The position numbers and the translations under genes are program-made. A model generated the notes under the pieces. That model was not told the DNA's origin. It saw only the letters and a program-made list of their open reading frames with translations, and did no database searches. From Gemmatimonadota bacterium (GTDB lineage: Bacteria > Gemmatimonadota > Gemmatimonadetes > Gemmatimonadales > GWC2-71-9): a DNA stretch of 64,000 nt. Where the stretch lies: positions 1 through 64,000 of the forward strand of contig QHUM01000044.1 of NCBI GenBank assembly GCA_003222135.1, given 5' to 3'. Shown here piece by piece: positions 9,626 through 18,542 of this stretch (positions are counted from its first letter, which is position 1; each line of letters starts with the position of its first letter).

Positions 9626-11196
9626 CACTCGACGCGGTGGGGCTCGAGGTGATGGGCCACGCCTTCGCTGCGATCGCGGAAGAGATGGGGCTCGTCCTGA
9701 TTCACTCCGCGCCGTCGCCCAATATTCGGGAGCGGCGCGACTGTTCGGCGGCGCTGTTCGACGCCGACGGCGCGATGACCGCCCAGGCGGCCCACATTCC
9801 GGTCCATCTCGGCGCCATGGCGGAGTCGGTCGCCGCAGTGCGCGGGCTCGCGTCCCCTCCCAGGCCGGGCGACGTCTTCATCCTCAACGATCCCTACACC
9901 GGCGGCTCGCACCTCCCCGACATCACGCTGATCGGCGCGGTCGACATCGCGGGTGCGGTCGGCGGGTATAGCGTCGTGCGCGCGCACCATTCGGACGTGG
10001 GAGGTATGCGGGCGGGCAGCATGCCGGCCGGGGCGCGCGAGATCTTCGCCGAAGGCGTGATCCTGCCGCCGCTGTTGCTCACGCCGGAGGTGGAGCGGAT
10101 GCTGCTCGCGAACGTGCGCACGCCGGAGACGCGGCGTGGCGACCTGGCGGCGCAGCGGGCGGCGGTGGAGCGGGGTGCGGACGGCCTGCGGGCCCTCGGC
10201 GCGCGCTACGGCTGGCCCGCCGTGCGGGAGGCGGCCCACGATCTGATGGATTACGCCGAGCGTCGCACCCGCCAAACGCTGCGGCGCATCCCGGCCGCCG
10301 GCCTCACCGCGACCGACTGGCTCGAGGGGGATGGCGTCGACGACCGCGATGTGCCGATTACCGTGCGGATCGATATCCAGGGGGGCGAGTTGCACGCCGA
10401 CTTTACGGGCACCGCGCCGGCAGTGCGGGGAAACATCAACTGCCCACTGGCGGTCGCCCGGTCCGCCGCGCTGTTCGTGGTGCGCGCGCTGCTCCCGGAG
10501 GACGTCCCGACGAACGGGGGCGTGGGACGCGCCGTGCGCGTCACGGCGCCCGAGGGATGTCTGGTGAACGCGCGTCACCCGAGCGCCGTCGCCGCGGGCA
10601 ACGTCGAGACGTCACAGCGCATCGTTGACACCTTGTTTCTGGCGCTCGCCCGGGGCAGCGTGCCCGTGCCCGCGCAGGGCCAGGGAACCATGAATAACGT
10701 CACGTTCGGCGGCCAACTTGCGGCGGGCATCGGGCAACGGGGCGGTGGGGTGACGGGTGGCTGGACGTACTACGAGACCATCGGGGGTGGCCAGGGCGCG
10801 ACCCCGAACGCACCCGGACCGTCCGGTGTGCACGTGGGGATGTCGAACACGCGGAACACGCCCATTGAGGTCCTGGAGATGGAATGTCCCTTGCGGCTGA
10901 AGACGTACGCCTTGCGACGGGGGAGTGGGGGTGTGGGGCGTTGGGCGGGTGGGGACGGGGTGGTGCGCGAGTTCGAAGCGTTGGCGCCCATGGAGCTGAG
11001 CGTGCTCGCCGAGCGGCGCCGCCATGAGCCGGCGGGCGCGGCTGGCGGCGGGCACGGCGCCGCGGGGCGGACTATCTTGAACGGCACGCCGCTCGCGTCG
11101 AAAGTGAGCGCGCTGCTCGAGCCGGGCGACGTGGTGCGCATCGAGACGCCGGGCGGCGGCGCGTGGGGAAAACCGGAACAAGGAGACGCGCGATGA
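9622..11196 (+). CDS. hyuB: Hydantoinase B/oxoprolinase family protein
   Basis: A 524-residue HyuB subunit, partner of the preceding HyuA. Signature segments include NIRERRDCSAALFDADGAM, the metal-region ILNDPYTGGSHLPDITLI, RAHHSDVGGMRAGSMP and the C-terminal YETIGGGQGATP and SNTRNTPIEVLE. The histidine and aspartate positions of these blocks are intact, so the pair should be active. ATG overlaps the hyuA stop; its own stop overlaps the TauE/SafE start. HyuA and HyuB form a heteromeric cytosolic enzyme that couples ATP hydrolysis to amide-ring opening. Confidence 0.9.
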   Translation: MTLDAVGLEVMGHAFAAIAEEMGLVLIHSAPSPNIRERRDCSAALFDADGAMTAQAAHIPVHLGAMAESVAAVRGLASPPRPGDVFILNDPYTGGSHLPDITLIGAVDIAGAVGGYSVVRAHHSDVGGMRAGSMPAGAREIFAEGVILPPLLLTPEVERMLLANVRTPETRRGDLAAQRAAVERGADGLRALGARYGWPAVREAAHDLMDYAERRTRQTLRRIPAAGLTATDWLEGDGVDDRDVPITVRIDIQGGELHADFTGTAPAVRGNINCPLAVARSAALFVVRALLPEDVPTNGGVGRAVRVTAPEGCLVNARHPSAVAAGNVETSQRIVDTLFLALARGSVPVPAQGQGTMNNVTFGGQLAAGIGQRGGGVTGGWTYYETIGGGQGATPNAPGPSGVHVGMSNTRNTPIEVLEMECPLRLKTYALRRGSGGVGRWAGGDGVVREFEALAPMELSVLAERRRHEPAGAAGGGHGAAGRTILNGTPLASKVSALLEPGDVVRIETPGGGAWGKPEQGDAR

Positions 11197-11549
11197 ACTG
11201 GCTGTTGGTGGGTCTGATCGGCCTCACGGCCGGCGTGGTGTCGGGGCTGTTCGGGGTCGGGGGCGCCATCCTCATCATTCCGGGCCTCGTCCTCCTCCTG
11301 GGGCTATCCCAGCACGCGGCGCAGGGTACCTCGCTCGCGGCGCTGCTGCTTCCCGTCGGATTTCTGGGCGCGCTCCAGTACTACAAGCGGGGTGAGGTCA
11401 ACGTCCCGTACGCGGCAATCATCGCGATCGGCCTGTTTTTTGGAGCCTTCCTCGGTGCCAAGCTGGCCGGGACCATGGGAGACCTGGCGTTGCGGCGGGC
11501 GTTTGGGGTGTTTCTGCTGCTCGTGGCGGCGCGGCTGCTGTTCAGCTAG
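11193..11549 (+). CDS. Half-size TauE/SafE family membrane protein
   Basis: A 118-residue membrane protein with four predicted helices and the TauE/SafE repeat motif GLTAGVVSGLFGVGGAILIIP and AAQGTSLAALLLPVGFLGALQY. Full-length members (about 250 aa) carry two such repeats; this has only one, so it probably works as a homodimer. The family exports sulfite, sulfoacetate or other organic anions. A good Shine-Dalgarno (AAGGAG) lies 8 nt before the ATG, and the start overlaps the hyuB stop. Its stop TAG overlaps the convergent HD-GYP gene by a few bases. A link to export of a HyuAB product is inference only. Confidence 0.85.
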   Translation: MNWLLVGLIGLTAGVVSGLFGVGGAILIIPGLVLLLGLSQHAAQGTSLAALLLPVGFLGALQYYKRGEVNVPYAAIIAIGLFFGAFLGAKLAGTMGDLALRRAFGVFLLLVAARLLFS

Positions 11550-13399
11550 GCGTTCGACTCGAACACCTTGGCGTCGACGAACAGCCGGAACAGGTGCCCG
11601 TCGAGCTGGCCGGCCCGCACCTCCTCGTCGATGATATCGAGTGCCCGTGCGGACGCGACCGCCGGCTTGTACGGCCGATCCGCGGCCGTGAGCGCGTCGT
11701 AGATGTCGCTGATCGTCATCATGCGGGTCTGGAGCGGGATGGCGTCGCCCGTCACGCCGCGGGGGTAGCCGTGACCGTCGAGCTTCTCGTGATGGTTGTA
11801 CGCGATGAGCGGGATGTCGTGCAGCTCCCGCGTCCAGGGGATTTCCTTCAGAAAGTTGTACGTGTGGTTCACGTGGCTCTCGATCTCGAGCCGCTCCGTT
11901 TCGTCCAGGCTTCCTTTCGCAATCGTCAGGTAGCGCACTTCCTTGTCCGTCAGGTAGGGGCGGGGGACACCGGTCAGGTCCTGGTACGTCCGACCCGCCA
12001 GCGCGAGCAGCTCTTCGAAGTGCGTGGCCGGGAGCACCGTCGGCTCGTTCGCCTGTAGCACCGTCGTCATGAAGCGCTCGAGCTCGGCGAGCTCCGCGGT
12101 GTGGTCTTGCTCGAGCGTCCGCAGGAACTGCTCGTACCCCTTGCGCCCGTGCGTCTCGAGGAACTCCGCGCGCTTGCGCCAGAACTCGCGCTCCGCGCTG
12201 CGCCGCACGAAGTCGTGCCGCTGCCGGACCAGCTCCAGTTGCAGGGGATAGAGTTTTTTCGCCTTCACGAGCACCTGCTCCCGCACGCCGACCTTGCCGA
12301 AGTCGTGCAACAGGCCCGCGTAGCGGATCTCGCGAAGCTGCTCGCGGCTGAACTTGACAGTGCGATAGGGCCCGTCTTCGGCGCGGTCCACCACCGCCGC
12401 CAGGCGCACGGTCATATTCGCGACCCGTCCCGAGTGGCCGAACGTGGTTGGGTCCCGCTGCTCGATGGCGCGCACGGCGGCCTGCACGAACCCTTCGAAC
12501 AGCCGCTCGATCTCGCGATACAGCTGGCCGTTCTCGATCGCCACCGCCGCCTGGCCGGCGAGCGCGGTGACGAGCTCGACCGTGCGCTTCGAGAACGGGA
12601 CCACCTGCTGGTCCACGTCGCCCGGCGTCGCCAGCACCGCCTCGAAGCGGCGCTTGCGGTTGATGAGCTGCAGCACGCCGATCACCTGCTCCTTGTGATC
12701 CTTCATCGGGATCACGAGCATGGACTTGGTGCGGTAACCGTAGCGCTCGTCGAAGGAGCGGTTGATCGTGTACTCGACGTCCGGCGGCAGGAAGTAGGCG
12801 TCGTCGATGACGAGCGGCTCCCCCGTCACGGCGGCATAGCCGGCAAGGCTCGTCCGATCCATCGGCATGGTGAACTCGACGAACGGGGCCTCGGGCTTCG
12901 AGTAGGTCTGCGCCAGGCGGAAGCGCAGCCGTTTCTCCCCCGGCTCGCCTTCGATCAGATACAGGCTGCCTGCGTCGGACGAGGTGATGCGCCGCGATTG
13001 GGTGAGGATGAGGTCGAGCAGGGTATCGAGGTCGCGCTCGGTGCCGAGCGCCACCCCGATGTGCGTGAGCTCGGCAATCTCGCGGCCGCGGCTCGTCGCT
13101 TCGGCCCGCGCTCGGGTGGTCTCCGCGCGGGCGGCGGCCTCTCGATACCCCGCCCGTACGGCAACGAGCAGTTGCCGCGCCCCGGCCGGGTGGCGAACGT
13201 AGCCTGAGAACAGTTCGGCCGGCATTTCCGCGGGGAGGTCCGGCTCGCCGTCGCGCCCCAGCGCCACGATCGCACCGCCCGCGTCCACGAAGGCGCGGAG
13301 CACGTCGAGCGGAAGGGTCGAGCGGCTCTCGGAATCGAGCACCAGCACCGTGGGCCGTTCGTCCACCGCGAGGTCGCGCGGCAGGCGCACCTCGCACAC
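11546..13399 (-). CDS. GAF and HD-GYP domain cyclic di-GMP phosphodiesterase-like protein
   Basis: At least 617 residues. Order: a degenerate receiver-like N-terminus (VLVLDSESRSTLPLDVLRAF), a short coiled segment, a GAF domain (about 115-290, containing DAGSLYLIEG and VIGVLQLINRKRR), and an HD-GYP domain (about 310-605). HD-GYP residues are intact: HSGRVANM, LLHDFGKVGV and HHEKLDGHGYPRG. It should hydrolyse cyclic di-GMP in the cytosol. The GTG at 13399 is the first standard start, but the frame stays open and domain-like (RYVLLHTPTWRP) up to the stop of the upstream gene, with ATT at 13477 and CTG codons as the only possible starts, so the true N-terminus is probably about 20-26 codons longer. 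Confidence 0.9.
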   Translation of the reverse strand: MCEVRLPRDLAVDERPTVLVLDSESRSTLPLDVLRAFVDAGGAIVALGRDGEPDLPAEMPAELFSGYVRHPAGARQLLVAVRAGYREAAARAETTRARAEATSRGREIAELTHIGVALGTERDLDTLLDLILTQSRRITSSDAGSLYLIEGEPGEKRLRFRLAQTYSKPEAPFVEFTMPMDRTSLAGYAAVTGEPLVIDDAYFLPPDVEYTINRSFDERYGYRTKSMLVIPMKDHKEQVIGVLQLINRKRRFEAVLATPGDVDQQVVPFSKRTVELVTALAGQAAVAIENGQLYREIERLFEGFVQAAVRAIEQRDPTTFGHSGRVANMTVRLAAVVDRAEDGPYRTVKFSREQLREIRYAGLLHDFGKVGVREQVLVKAKKLYPLQLELVRQRHDFVRRSAEREFWRKRAEFLETHGRKGYEQFLRTLEQDHTAELAELERFMTTVLQANEPTVLPATHFEELLALAGRTYQDLTGVPRPYLTDKEVRYLTIAKGSLDETERLEIESHVNHTYNFLKEIPWTRELHDIPLIAYNHHEKLDGHGYPRGVTGDAIPLQTRMMTISDIYDALTAADRPYKPAVASARALDIIDEEVRAGQLDGHLFRLFVDAKVFESNA

Positions 13400-13489
13400 C
13401 TCGATCTGCGCCCCTTCCAGTACCGGCGCCGCGCTCGCCGGCCGCCACGTGGGCGTGTGCAGCAGGACGTACCTAATTGCGCACCGCGG

Positions 13490-14200
13490 TCACGAGGTCT
13501 TTTCGCGCTTCAACCCGTCCGAGGCCTCGGCGAAGTCGGGGAACACTTGGAGGGCCTTCTCGTACATCTCGACCGCCTTGGCCTTCTGCCCGCGGTCGTG
13601 GTACAGCAGGGCGCGCGAGTAGTAGGTGAGCGCCTCGGTCGGTACTTGCCGGTTCATCGGTTGCTCCGACGCCCGCTTCGGTAACGCCGGCAGGTTCGCG
13701 TCCCGCATCAACTTCGTAGCCACGGTGCGAATCAGGTCGAACAGGTGATCGCGCTGCATCCGGTCCGATTCGACCTTGACGATCTCGCTCGTCTCGACGT
13801 TGATGAGCCGTGCGTCCAGCCGGAAGTCGCCGTAGAAGTCGATGAAGACGCCCGTCACGACATATCGCGCCCCGACCAGTTTGCCGATCTTCGCGGCGGT
13901 CTGAGGGTCCACCCGCCCCGCCGCTCCCAGGTTCTGCTCGTCGAGCAACTTCTGCAGCTCGTCCCGCTCGACGACCCGCACCGCCGCGCCGGCGGCGAGA
14001 TCGGAGATCATCAATCCGGCGATCCCCTTCTGGAGGGCGTCGAAATTGTCCTTGTCTTGCCCGTACGAGCCACCGTTGTCGAACGGAAAGACGGCGATCC
14101 CCGGACGGCTGTCCTGCCCTTGGGCCTGGCCCGCGAGCCCGGCGACGGCGGGCCACAGCAGGGCGGCGGTCCAGAGCGAAACGATCGAACGTGCGGCCAT
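13490..14200 (-). CDS. CsgG/HfaB-like secreted protein with C-terminal TPR
   Basis: 236 residues with a signal peptide (SLWTAALLWPAVAGLAGQAQGQ). The body has the CsgG-like features IAVFPFDNGGSYG, LQKGIAGLMISDLA, VRVVERDELQKLLDEQ and ARYVVTGVFIDFYGDFRLDAR, as seen in periplasmic CsgG, LpoB and TolB-N-like domains. The last 60 residues form one to two TPR helices (ALTYYSRALLYHDRGQKAKA, then YEKALQVFPDFAEA). No lipobox, so it is periplasmic rather than a CsgG pore lipoprotein. It lies between the MBL hydrolase and the HD-GYP gene on the same strand, with short gaps. Curli are not implied: no CsgA, E or F genes are nearby. Confidence 0.75.
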   Translation of the reverse strand: MAARSIVSLWTAALLWPAVAGLAGQAQGQDSRPGIAVFPFDNGGSYGQDKDNFDALQKGIAGLMISDLAAGAAVRVVERDELQKLLDEQNLGAAGRVDPQTAAKIGKLVGARYVVTGVFIDFYGDFRLDARLINVETSEIVKVESDRMQRDHLFDLIRTVATKLMRDANLPALPKRASEQPMNRQVPTEALTYYSRALLYHDRGQKAKAVEMYEKALQVFPDFAEASDGLKREKTS

Positions 14201-14215
14201 AGCGTGCTCCTCGAA

Positions 14216-15088
14216 TCAGAGGGTCAGGGTCGTCCCTTCTTGCGCCGCCAGCACTTCCGCCGGCATGCCCCGCGCGGTGGCGGCCCGGCGGGCTGCGCCG
14301 AGCAGCCCGTCGACCTCGGCATCCCCGTGCTCCGGCTCGTGGTGGAACAGCACGAGGCGTGGTACGCCGGCGTCCGCCGCGAGTGTCACAGCTTCCTCGA
14401 AGGTGGAATGGCCCCAGCCGCGGTGCTGCTCGAGCTCCTGCGGCGTGTACATCGCGTCGTGGATCAGGAGCTCCGTGTTGGCGAGGAATGCGACGAAGTC
14501 TTGGCGCCACGACGCCGGAGTCTCGTAATGCCCCCCCCAACCCAGCTCGTTATCGGTGACGTACGCCATGCTCGCTCCCCCCCCGGCTGGCGTCAGGCGA
14601 TACCCCAGCGTCGTGCCGGGGTGCCGCAGCCGCATGGCGCGCACGCGGAACGCGCCCACCGTGAACTCGCCTCCCCCCGGCTCGACCTGTCGTACCGTGA
14701 GCTTGGCCGACAAGGCATCGAGCGGCACGGGGAACACCGCCGGGTCCATCTGCTGGCGCAGGATCGCCTCGAGTGAGGTGGTCCCCTGCCGCGAGCCCCA
14801 GATCCGCACGGCGTTCCCCGGGGAGAAGAACGGCTTGAAGTGCGGCAGGCCCTGGATGTGGTCCCAATGCGCGTGGGAGAGGAGGATCTCCGCCTGCACC
14901 GCGCCGTTGTGACGCTCGGCGAGCTGGAGTCCCAGCGCGCGGATGCCCGTCCCCGCGTCGAGGATTACGAGCTGACCCCCCGCTCCCTCCACGGCCACGC
15001 ACGGCGTGTTGCCGCCATAGCGCGCGGTGTGGGCCCCGGGGGTCGGGATCGAGCCTCGCGTTCCCCAAAAAGTCACCGTGTAGGCCAT
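14216..15088 (-). CDS. MBL-fold metallo-hydrolase
   Basis: A 290-residue metallo-beta-lactamase fold protein. Metal motif is LLSHAHWDHIQG, with further ligands in LLIHDAMYT and LFHHEPEH; the N-terminus FWGTRGSIPTPG is typical of the subgroup related to RNase Z and to cyclic-nucleotide-type phosphodiesterases that often sits next to signalling genes. The ATG at 15088 gives the canonical MAYTVTFWGTRGSIP start; a GTG four codons upstream is possible. A promoter with an 18-nt spacer lies just upstream. The gene leads the CsgG/HD-GYP group (15-nt gap to the CsgG gene), so it may be co-transcribed with them. Substrate unknown. Confidence 0.82.
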   Translation of the reverse strand: MAYTVTFWGTRGSIPTPGAHTARYGGNTPCVAVEGAGGQLVILDAGTGIRALGLQLAERHNGAVQAEILLSHAHWDHIQGLPHFKPFFSPGNAVRIWGSRQGTTSLEAILRQQMDPAVFPVPLDALSAKLTVRQVEPGGGEFTVGAFRVRAMRLRHPGTTLGYRLTPAGGGASMAYVTDNELGWGGHYETPASWRQDFVAFLANTELLIHDAMYTPQELEQHRGWGHSTFEEAVTLAADAGVPRLVLFHHEPEHGDAEVDGLLGAARRAATARGMPAEVLAAQEGTTLTL

Positions 15089-15115
15089 CGGTCCCGGCAC
15101 GCCGTATCTAGGGCT

Positions 15116-15145
15116 AAGTTATGGAAAATCGGGCACGTAGAACAA
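15116..15145 (-). promoter_or_regulatory. Predicted sigma-70 promoter for the MBL-CsgG-HD-GYP genes
   Basis: Read on the - strand: TTGTTC (15140-15145) as -35, an 18-nt spacer and TAACTT (15116-15121) as -10, followed after about 27 nt by the ATG at 15088. The AT-rich patch stands out from its GC-rich surroundings. Confidence 0.45.
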
Positions 15146-15197
15146 GTCGCCGGCTCACCCGCTCCCCGTGACCCAACTCACGCGGGGGAGGCGTGCC

Positions 15198-15869
15198 TCA
15201 CGAGCGCCCGGCCGACGCCTCCAGCGCGGCGCGATCTCGGATCAGGATCTCGCGGCGGCTGATCTCGATGTAGCCCTTCTCGACCAGCTCGCGCATCGTG
15301 CGACTCACCGTCTCGCGGCTCGAGCCGATCATCTGGGCGATCGTGTGGTGGGTGAGGCGGCGGGTGATGCGGGTCGACCCGGCTTCGTCGGCGAGGTCGA
15401 GGAGCAGCTGGGCCACGCGGCCGTTGACGTCGAGGAGCACCAGGCTCCCCACCTTCTCGTCCACGCGCCGCAGCCGGCGCGACAGCTCGCGCAACAACCC
15501 CATGGCGATCCCGGGTGACTGCTGCAGGATGCTTTGGAAGTCCTCACGCCGGATCACCAGGAGGTTCGAATCCTCCATCGCGATCACGTGCGCCGAGCGC
15601 GGTTCCTCGTCGATGAGGGACATCTCCCCGAAGAAGTCCCCCTCGCCCAGCACGGAGAGGATCACCTCGCGCCCATCTTCCCCGATGAGCACCACCTTGA
15701 CCTGCCCCTTGGCGACCACGTACAGGGCGTCGCCGGGGTCATCCTCGAACAGAATCACGGAGTTGCGGGGGTAGCTGCGCTCGCGGGTGATCTCGGCCAC
15801 CCGTTCGAGCTCCGCCGGGGCGAGTTGGCCGAACAGCGGGACCTTCTGGAGGATGGCCGTCACCGACAC
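15198..15869 (-). CDS. Crp/Fnr family transcriptional regulator
   Basis: A 223-residue regulator: an N-terminal cyclic-nucleotide-binding jelly roll (LFGQLAPAELERVAEI to about 115, with LSVLGEGDFFGEMSLIDEEPRSA resembling the phosphate-binding cassette), a dimerisation helix, and a winged helix-turn-helix (LTHHTIAQMIGSSRETVSRTM). The cassette has GEMSLI...RSA, close to the cAMP-binding GELGLF...RSA, but ligand is not certain. No cysteine cluster, so not an Fnr oxygen sensor. I chose GTG 15869, preceded by AGGGGA at 7 nt, because the promoter's -10 lies at 15908-15913, which rules out the in-frame TTG at 15908. It is divergent from rpmE. Confidence 0.88.
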   Translation of the reverse strand: MSVTAILQKVPLFGQLAPAELERVAEITRERSYPRNSVILFEDDPGDALYVVAKGQVKVVLIGEDGREVILSVLGEGDFFGEMSLIDEEPRSAHVIAMEDSNLLVIRREDFQSILQQSPGIAMGLLRELSRRLRRVDEKVGSLVLLDVNGRVAQLLLDLADEAGSTRITRRLTHHTIAQMIGSSRETVSRTMRELVEKGYIEISRREILIRDRAALEASAGRS

Positions 15870-15907
15870 GCGGGCGTCCCCTGGGGCTGGAGGGCTATGG
15901 TGGGGCA

Positions 15908-15936
15908 AGCTTACGCGGTGACGTGCCCGGTGTCAA
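15908..15936 (-). promoter_or_regulatory. Near-consensus sigma-70 promoter for the Crp/Fnr gene
   Basis: On the - strand: TTGACA (15931-15936), a perfect -35, a 17-nt spacer and TAAGCT (15908-15913) as -10. Transcription would begin near 15901, about 30 nt before the GTG at 15869. This fixes the gene start downstream of the longest open frame. Confidence 0.65.
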
Positions 15937-15945
15937 TGTGGCGTC

Positions 15946-15975
15946 TTGCCGCCAACTTATGACGCCAGTTATATT
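15946..15975 (+). promoter_or_regulatory. Predicted promoter for rpmE-prfA-prmC operon
   Basis: TTGCCG (15946-15951), 18-nt spacer, TATATT (15970-15975) on the + strand. Expected start of transcription is near 15982, leaving a leader of about 38 nt with an AAGGA Shine-Dalgarno before the rpmE GTG. It lies back to back with the Crp/Fnr gene promoter, so the two could interfere or be co-regulated. Confidence 0.5.
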
Positions 15976-16019
15976 TCCGGACTTCGTGTCGTCCGAACAT
16001 CTAGCAAGGATACAGTGCA

Positions 16020-16232
16020 GTGAAACCCGGGATTCACCCCGCCTACCGCCGCGCCCAAGTCCAGTGCGCCTGCGGAAACAGCTTCGTGACGCGGTCCACG
16101 GTGCCCGTGATCCACGTCGAAATCTGCGCCAAGTGCCACCCGTACTACACCGGGAAGCAGAAGCTCCTGGACACCGCGGGGCGCGTGGAGCGGTTCCGCC
16201 AGAGATACGCGACGGACAAGACTCCGAGCTGA
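16020..16232 (+). CDS. rpmE: 50S ribosomal protein bL31
   Basis: A 70-residue L31 of the zinc-binding (C+) type: the four-cysteine set is present as CAC (C16, C18) and CAKC (C37, C40), with the conserved N-terminus KPGIHPAY and the [16 protein letters not shown] block. It sits at the subunit interface of the 70S ribosome (bridge B1b). GTG start at 16020 with AAGGA upstream. Three bases separate its stop from prfA, the common bacterial order rpmE-prfA-prmC. Confidence 0.95.
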   Translation: MKPGIHPAYRRAQVQCACGNSFVTRSTVPVIHVEICAKCHPYYTGKQKLLDTAGRVERFRQRYATDKTPS

Positions 16233-16235
16233 TGC

Positions 16236-17294
16236 ATGGAGGCCCGACTCCGCCAGGCGCTCGCGCGGGCGGAGGAGGTCGCCCGAGCCCTGGCCGACCC
16301 CGAGACCGCGCGGAATCCGGCCAAGCTGCGAGAGCTCGGTCGCGAGCACGCGCGGCTGGACGCCATTCGCCAGACCCATGAGCGGCTCACCCGGCTCGAG
16401 CGCGAGCTGGGCGAGGCGCGCGAGATGGCGCATGACCGGGACCCGGAGCTGGCGCAGCTCGCCCGGGCCGACGCCGAGCGGCTGCGCCCCGAGGTGGAAC
16501 GGCTGGAGCGCCAGCTCGCCGAGCAGCTCACCCCCGCCGACCCCATGGCCGACCGCGACGCCATCGTCGAGATCCGCGCCGGCACGGGCGGAGACGAGGC
16601 TGCCTTGTTCGCCGCCGATCTGTTCCGGATGTACACGCGCTACGGCGAGCGCCGGGGGTGGAAGATTGAAGTCGTCTCGCTCTCCGAGGGCAACTTGGGG
16701 GGTCTGAAGGAGGCGATCTTCGCCGTACGCGGGCCCAAGGCGTACGGCACTCTACGTTACGAGTCCGGTGTGCATCGGGTGCAGCGCATCCCCGAAACCG
16801 AGGCCCAGGGCCGGCGGCACACGTCCGCCGCCACGGTCGCAGTCCTCCCGGAAGCGGAGGAGGTGGACGTCAACATCGAGGAGAAGGATCTGCGGATCGA
16901 CGTGTTCCGCTCGGGCGGCCCGGGTGGTCAGAGCGTCAACACCACCGACAGTGCGGTGCGCGTCACGCACCTGCCGAGCAATCTCGTCGTGCAGTGCCAG
17001 GACCAGAAGAGCCAGCTGCAGAACAAAGTCAAGGCGTTGGAAGTGCTGCGCGCGCGGCTGCTCGATCGGATGCTGGCGGAGCAGGAGGGAGCGCGCGCGC
17101 GGGAGCGCCGGGCCCAGGTCGGCACGGGCGACCGGTCGCAAAAGATCCGCACCTACAACTTCCCCCAGAACCGCGTCACGGATCACCGCATCCATTACAC
17201 TGTTCACAACCTCACCGACGTGCTGGACGGCAACCTCGACGATCTCATCACTGCGCTGCGGTTGGCCGGCGAAAAGGAACGCCTCAGTGCCTGA
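16236..17294 (+). CDS. prfA: Peptide chain release factor 1
   Basis: A 352-residue class I release factor that reads UAA/UAG and triggers peptidyl-tRNA hydrolysis. GGQ is at residues 230-232 ([10 protein letters not shown]). RF1-type rather than RF2: the conserved [20 protein letters not shown] stretch, no RF2 SPF loop, and no programmed frameshift. PCRF domain occupies about 1-200, class I catalytic domain 205-330. It overlaps prmC by 8 nt; PrmC methylates the GGQ glutamine, so the pair are functionally linked. Confidence 0.96.
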   Translation: MEARLRQALARAEEVARALADPETARNPAKLRELGREHARLDAIRQTHERLTRLERELGEAREMAHDRDPELAQLARADAERLRPEVERLERQLAEQLTPADPMADRDAIVEIRAGTGGDEAALFAADLFRMYTRYGERRGWKIEVVSLSEGNLGGLKEAIFAVRGPKAYGTLRYESGVHRVQRIPETEAQGRRHTSAATVAVLPEAEEVDVNIEEKDLRIDVFRSGGPGGQSVNTTDSAVRVTHLPSNLVVQCQDQKSQLQNKVKALEVLRARLLDRMLAEQEGARARERRAQVGTGDRSQKIRTYNFPQNRVTDHRIHYTVHNLTDVLDGNLDDLITALRLAGEKERLSA

Positions 17295-18192
17295 GCGCGT
17301 CGCGCCGCGCGGGTCGATCGCGGCAGCGCTCGATCAGGCGAGCGAGCGGCTGGCGCGCGCCGCACTCCCGACCCCGCGCCGCGAAGCGACCGCGCTCTGG
17401 GCCGCCGTCGCCGGGGCCGGGACGACACCGGGCGACGTCTGGCTGCGGCGGGACGAGACGCCCCCGCTGGAGCTGGTCGGGCGGTTCGAGGAGGCCGTCG
17501 TTCGCCGCGTGCGCGGTGTCCCGTTTGCGTATGCCGTCGGCCGCGTGGGGTTTCGGACGCTCCATCTGGCGCTCGATCCGCGGGCGCTGATTCCGCGACC
17601 GGAAACCGAAGGGCTGGTCGATCTGGTATTGCGGTGGACCCGGGGAACGGCTGGGGAAGGGCGACGGGGGAAGGGCGGTGTCGTCGCAGACATCGGCACG
17701 GGATGCGGCTGCATCGCCCTGGCGCTGGCCGTCGAAGGCGACTTCGAGCGCGTGATCGCGGTCGAGCGCTCGGCCGCCGCCGCCGCGCTGGCGCGGGAAA
17801 ACGTCGCCCTCGTTCGGCCCCGTGTGCCGGTGGACGTCCGGGAAGGGGATCTCCTCGCCCCGCTCGCCGGCGTGCGCTGCCGAGCGATCGTGGCGAATCC
17901 GCCGTACCTCACCGAGCCGGAGTACGCCACGCTCGACGGGGCGGTGCGCGACTTCGAGCCGCGCGCGGCGCTCGTGAGCGGTGTCGACGGCCTCGACGCC
18001 ACGCGTACGTTGCTCGCGGGTGCCGCCGCCTGCCTGGCGCCGCAGGGGCTCGTGGCGATCGAGATCGACGAACGGCGTGCCGAGCGGGTGCGCGATCTCG
18101 CGCGCGGCGACGGCTGGGATCGCGTCGCGATCCACGAAGACCTGTTCGGGCGGCCGCGGTTCTTGCTGGCCTTTGCCAAGGAGGAGGCGTGA
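17287..18192 (+). CDS. prmC: Release factor glutamine methyltransferase PrmC
   Basis: A 301-residue SAM-dependent methyltransferase that modifies Gln of the GGQ motif in RF1 and RF2. The N-terminal helical domain is followed by the Rossmann MTase core: [15 protein letters not shown] (SAM loop) and the catalytic [11 protein letters not shown] with NPPY. PRPETE upstream is another family motif. A basic, glycine-rich insert ([14 protein letters not shown]) precedes the SAM loop. GTG start inside the prfA 3' end; stop overlaps the next gene by GTGA. Confidence 0.94.
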   Translation: MPERVAPRGSIAAALDQASERLARAALPTPRREATALWAAVAGAGTTPGDVWLRRDETPPLELVGRFEEAVVRRVRGVPFAYAVGRVGFRTLHLALDPRALIPRPETEGLVDLVLRWTRGTAGEGRRGKGGVVADIGTGCGCIALALAVEGDFERVIAVERSAAAAALARENVALVRPRVPVDVREGDLLAPLAGVRCRAIVANPPYLTEPEYATLDGAVRDFEPRAALVSGVDGLDATRTLLAGAAACLAPQGLVAIEIDERRAERVRDLARGDGWDRVAIHEDLFGRPRFLLAFAKEEA

Positions 18193-18542
18193 TCGACCAG
18201 AAGGCGCAGGAGCTCGGCCGGCTGCTGGGGCAGAGCGAGGAGTACAAAACGCTGGTCCGGGCGAGCGACCGGATGCGCGAGGACGCGACCTGCAAGCAGC
18301 TCCTGGCCGAGGTCGAGCGGATCGCCCAGGACATCGAACGCGCGGCGCAGGAGAGCCGTGAGCCCGCCCGCGAGCAGGTGGAGCAGTACGATCGCGCGCT
18401 CCAGAGCGTCCAGTCGAATCCGGTGTATCAGCAAGTCGTGGCCGCGCAGGCGAACTTCGAAAAGTTCATGGCCAAGGTGAACGCGCGGATCTACGAAGGC
18501 ATGAAGCAGGGGGCCGCGAGCCCGATCATCACGCTGGGATGA
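18189..18542 (+). CDS. YlbF/YmcA family protein
   Basis: A 117-residue, mostly helical protein resembling YlbF/YmcA (DUF964): LGRLLGQSEEYKTLVRASDRM near the N-terminus and VYQQVVAAQANFEKFMAKVN near the C-terminus. In Bacillus these proteins form a complex that steers RNase Y cleavage; in didermic bacteria the role is unknown. GTG start overlaps prmC, and its stop overlaps the tmk ATG. Position between prmC and tmk suggests co-expression rather than a specific partner. Confidence 0.75.
   Translation: MIDQKAQELGRLLGQSEEYKTLVRASDRMREDATCKQLLAEVERIAQDIERAAQESREPAREQVEQYDRALQSVQSNPVYQQVVAAQANFEKFMAKVNARIYEGMKQGAASPIITLG

Noticed and set aside
13490..14200. Curli assembly gene csgG
   Set aside because: No lipobox and no csgA/E/F nearby; the domain similarity is to the wider CsgG/LpoB-like fold.
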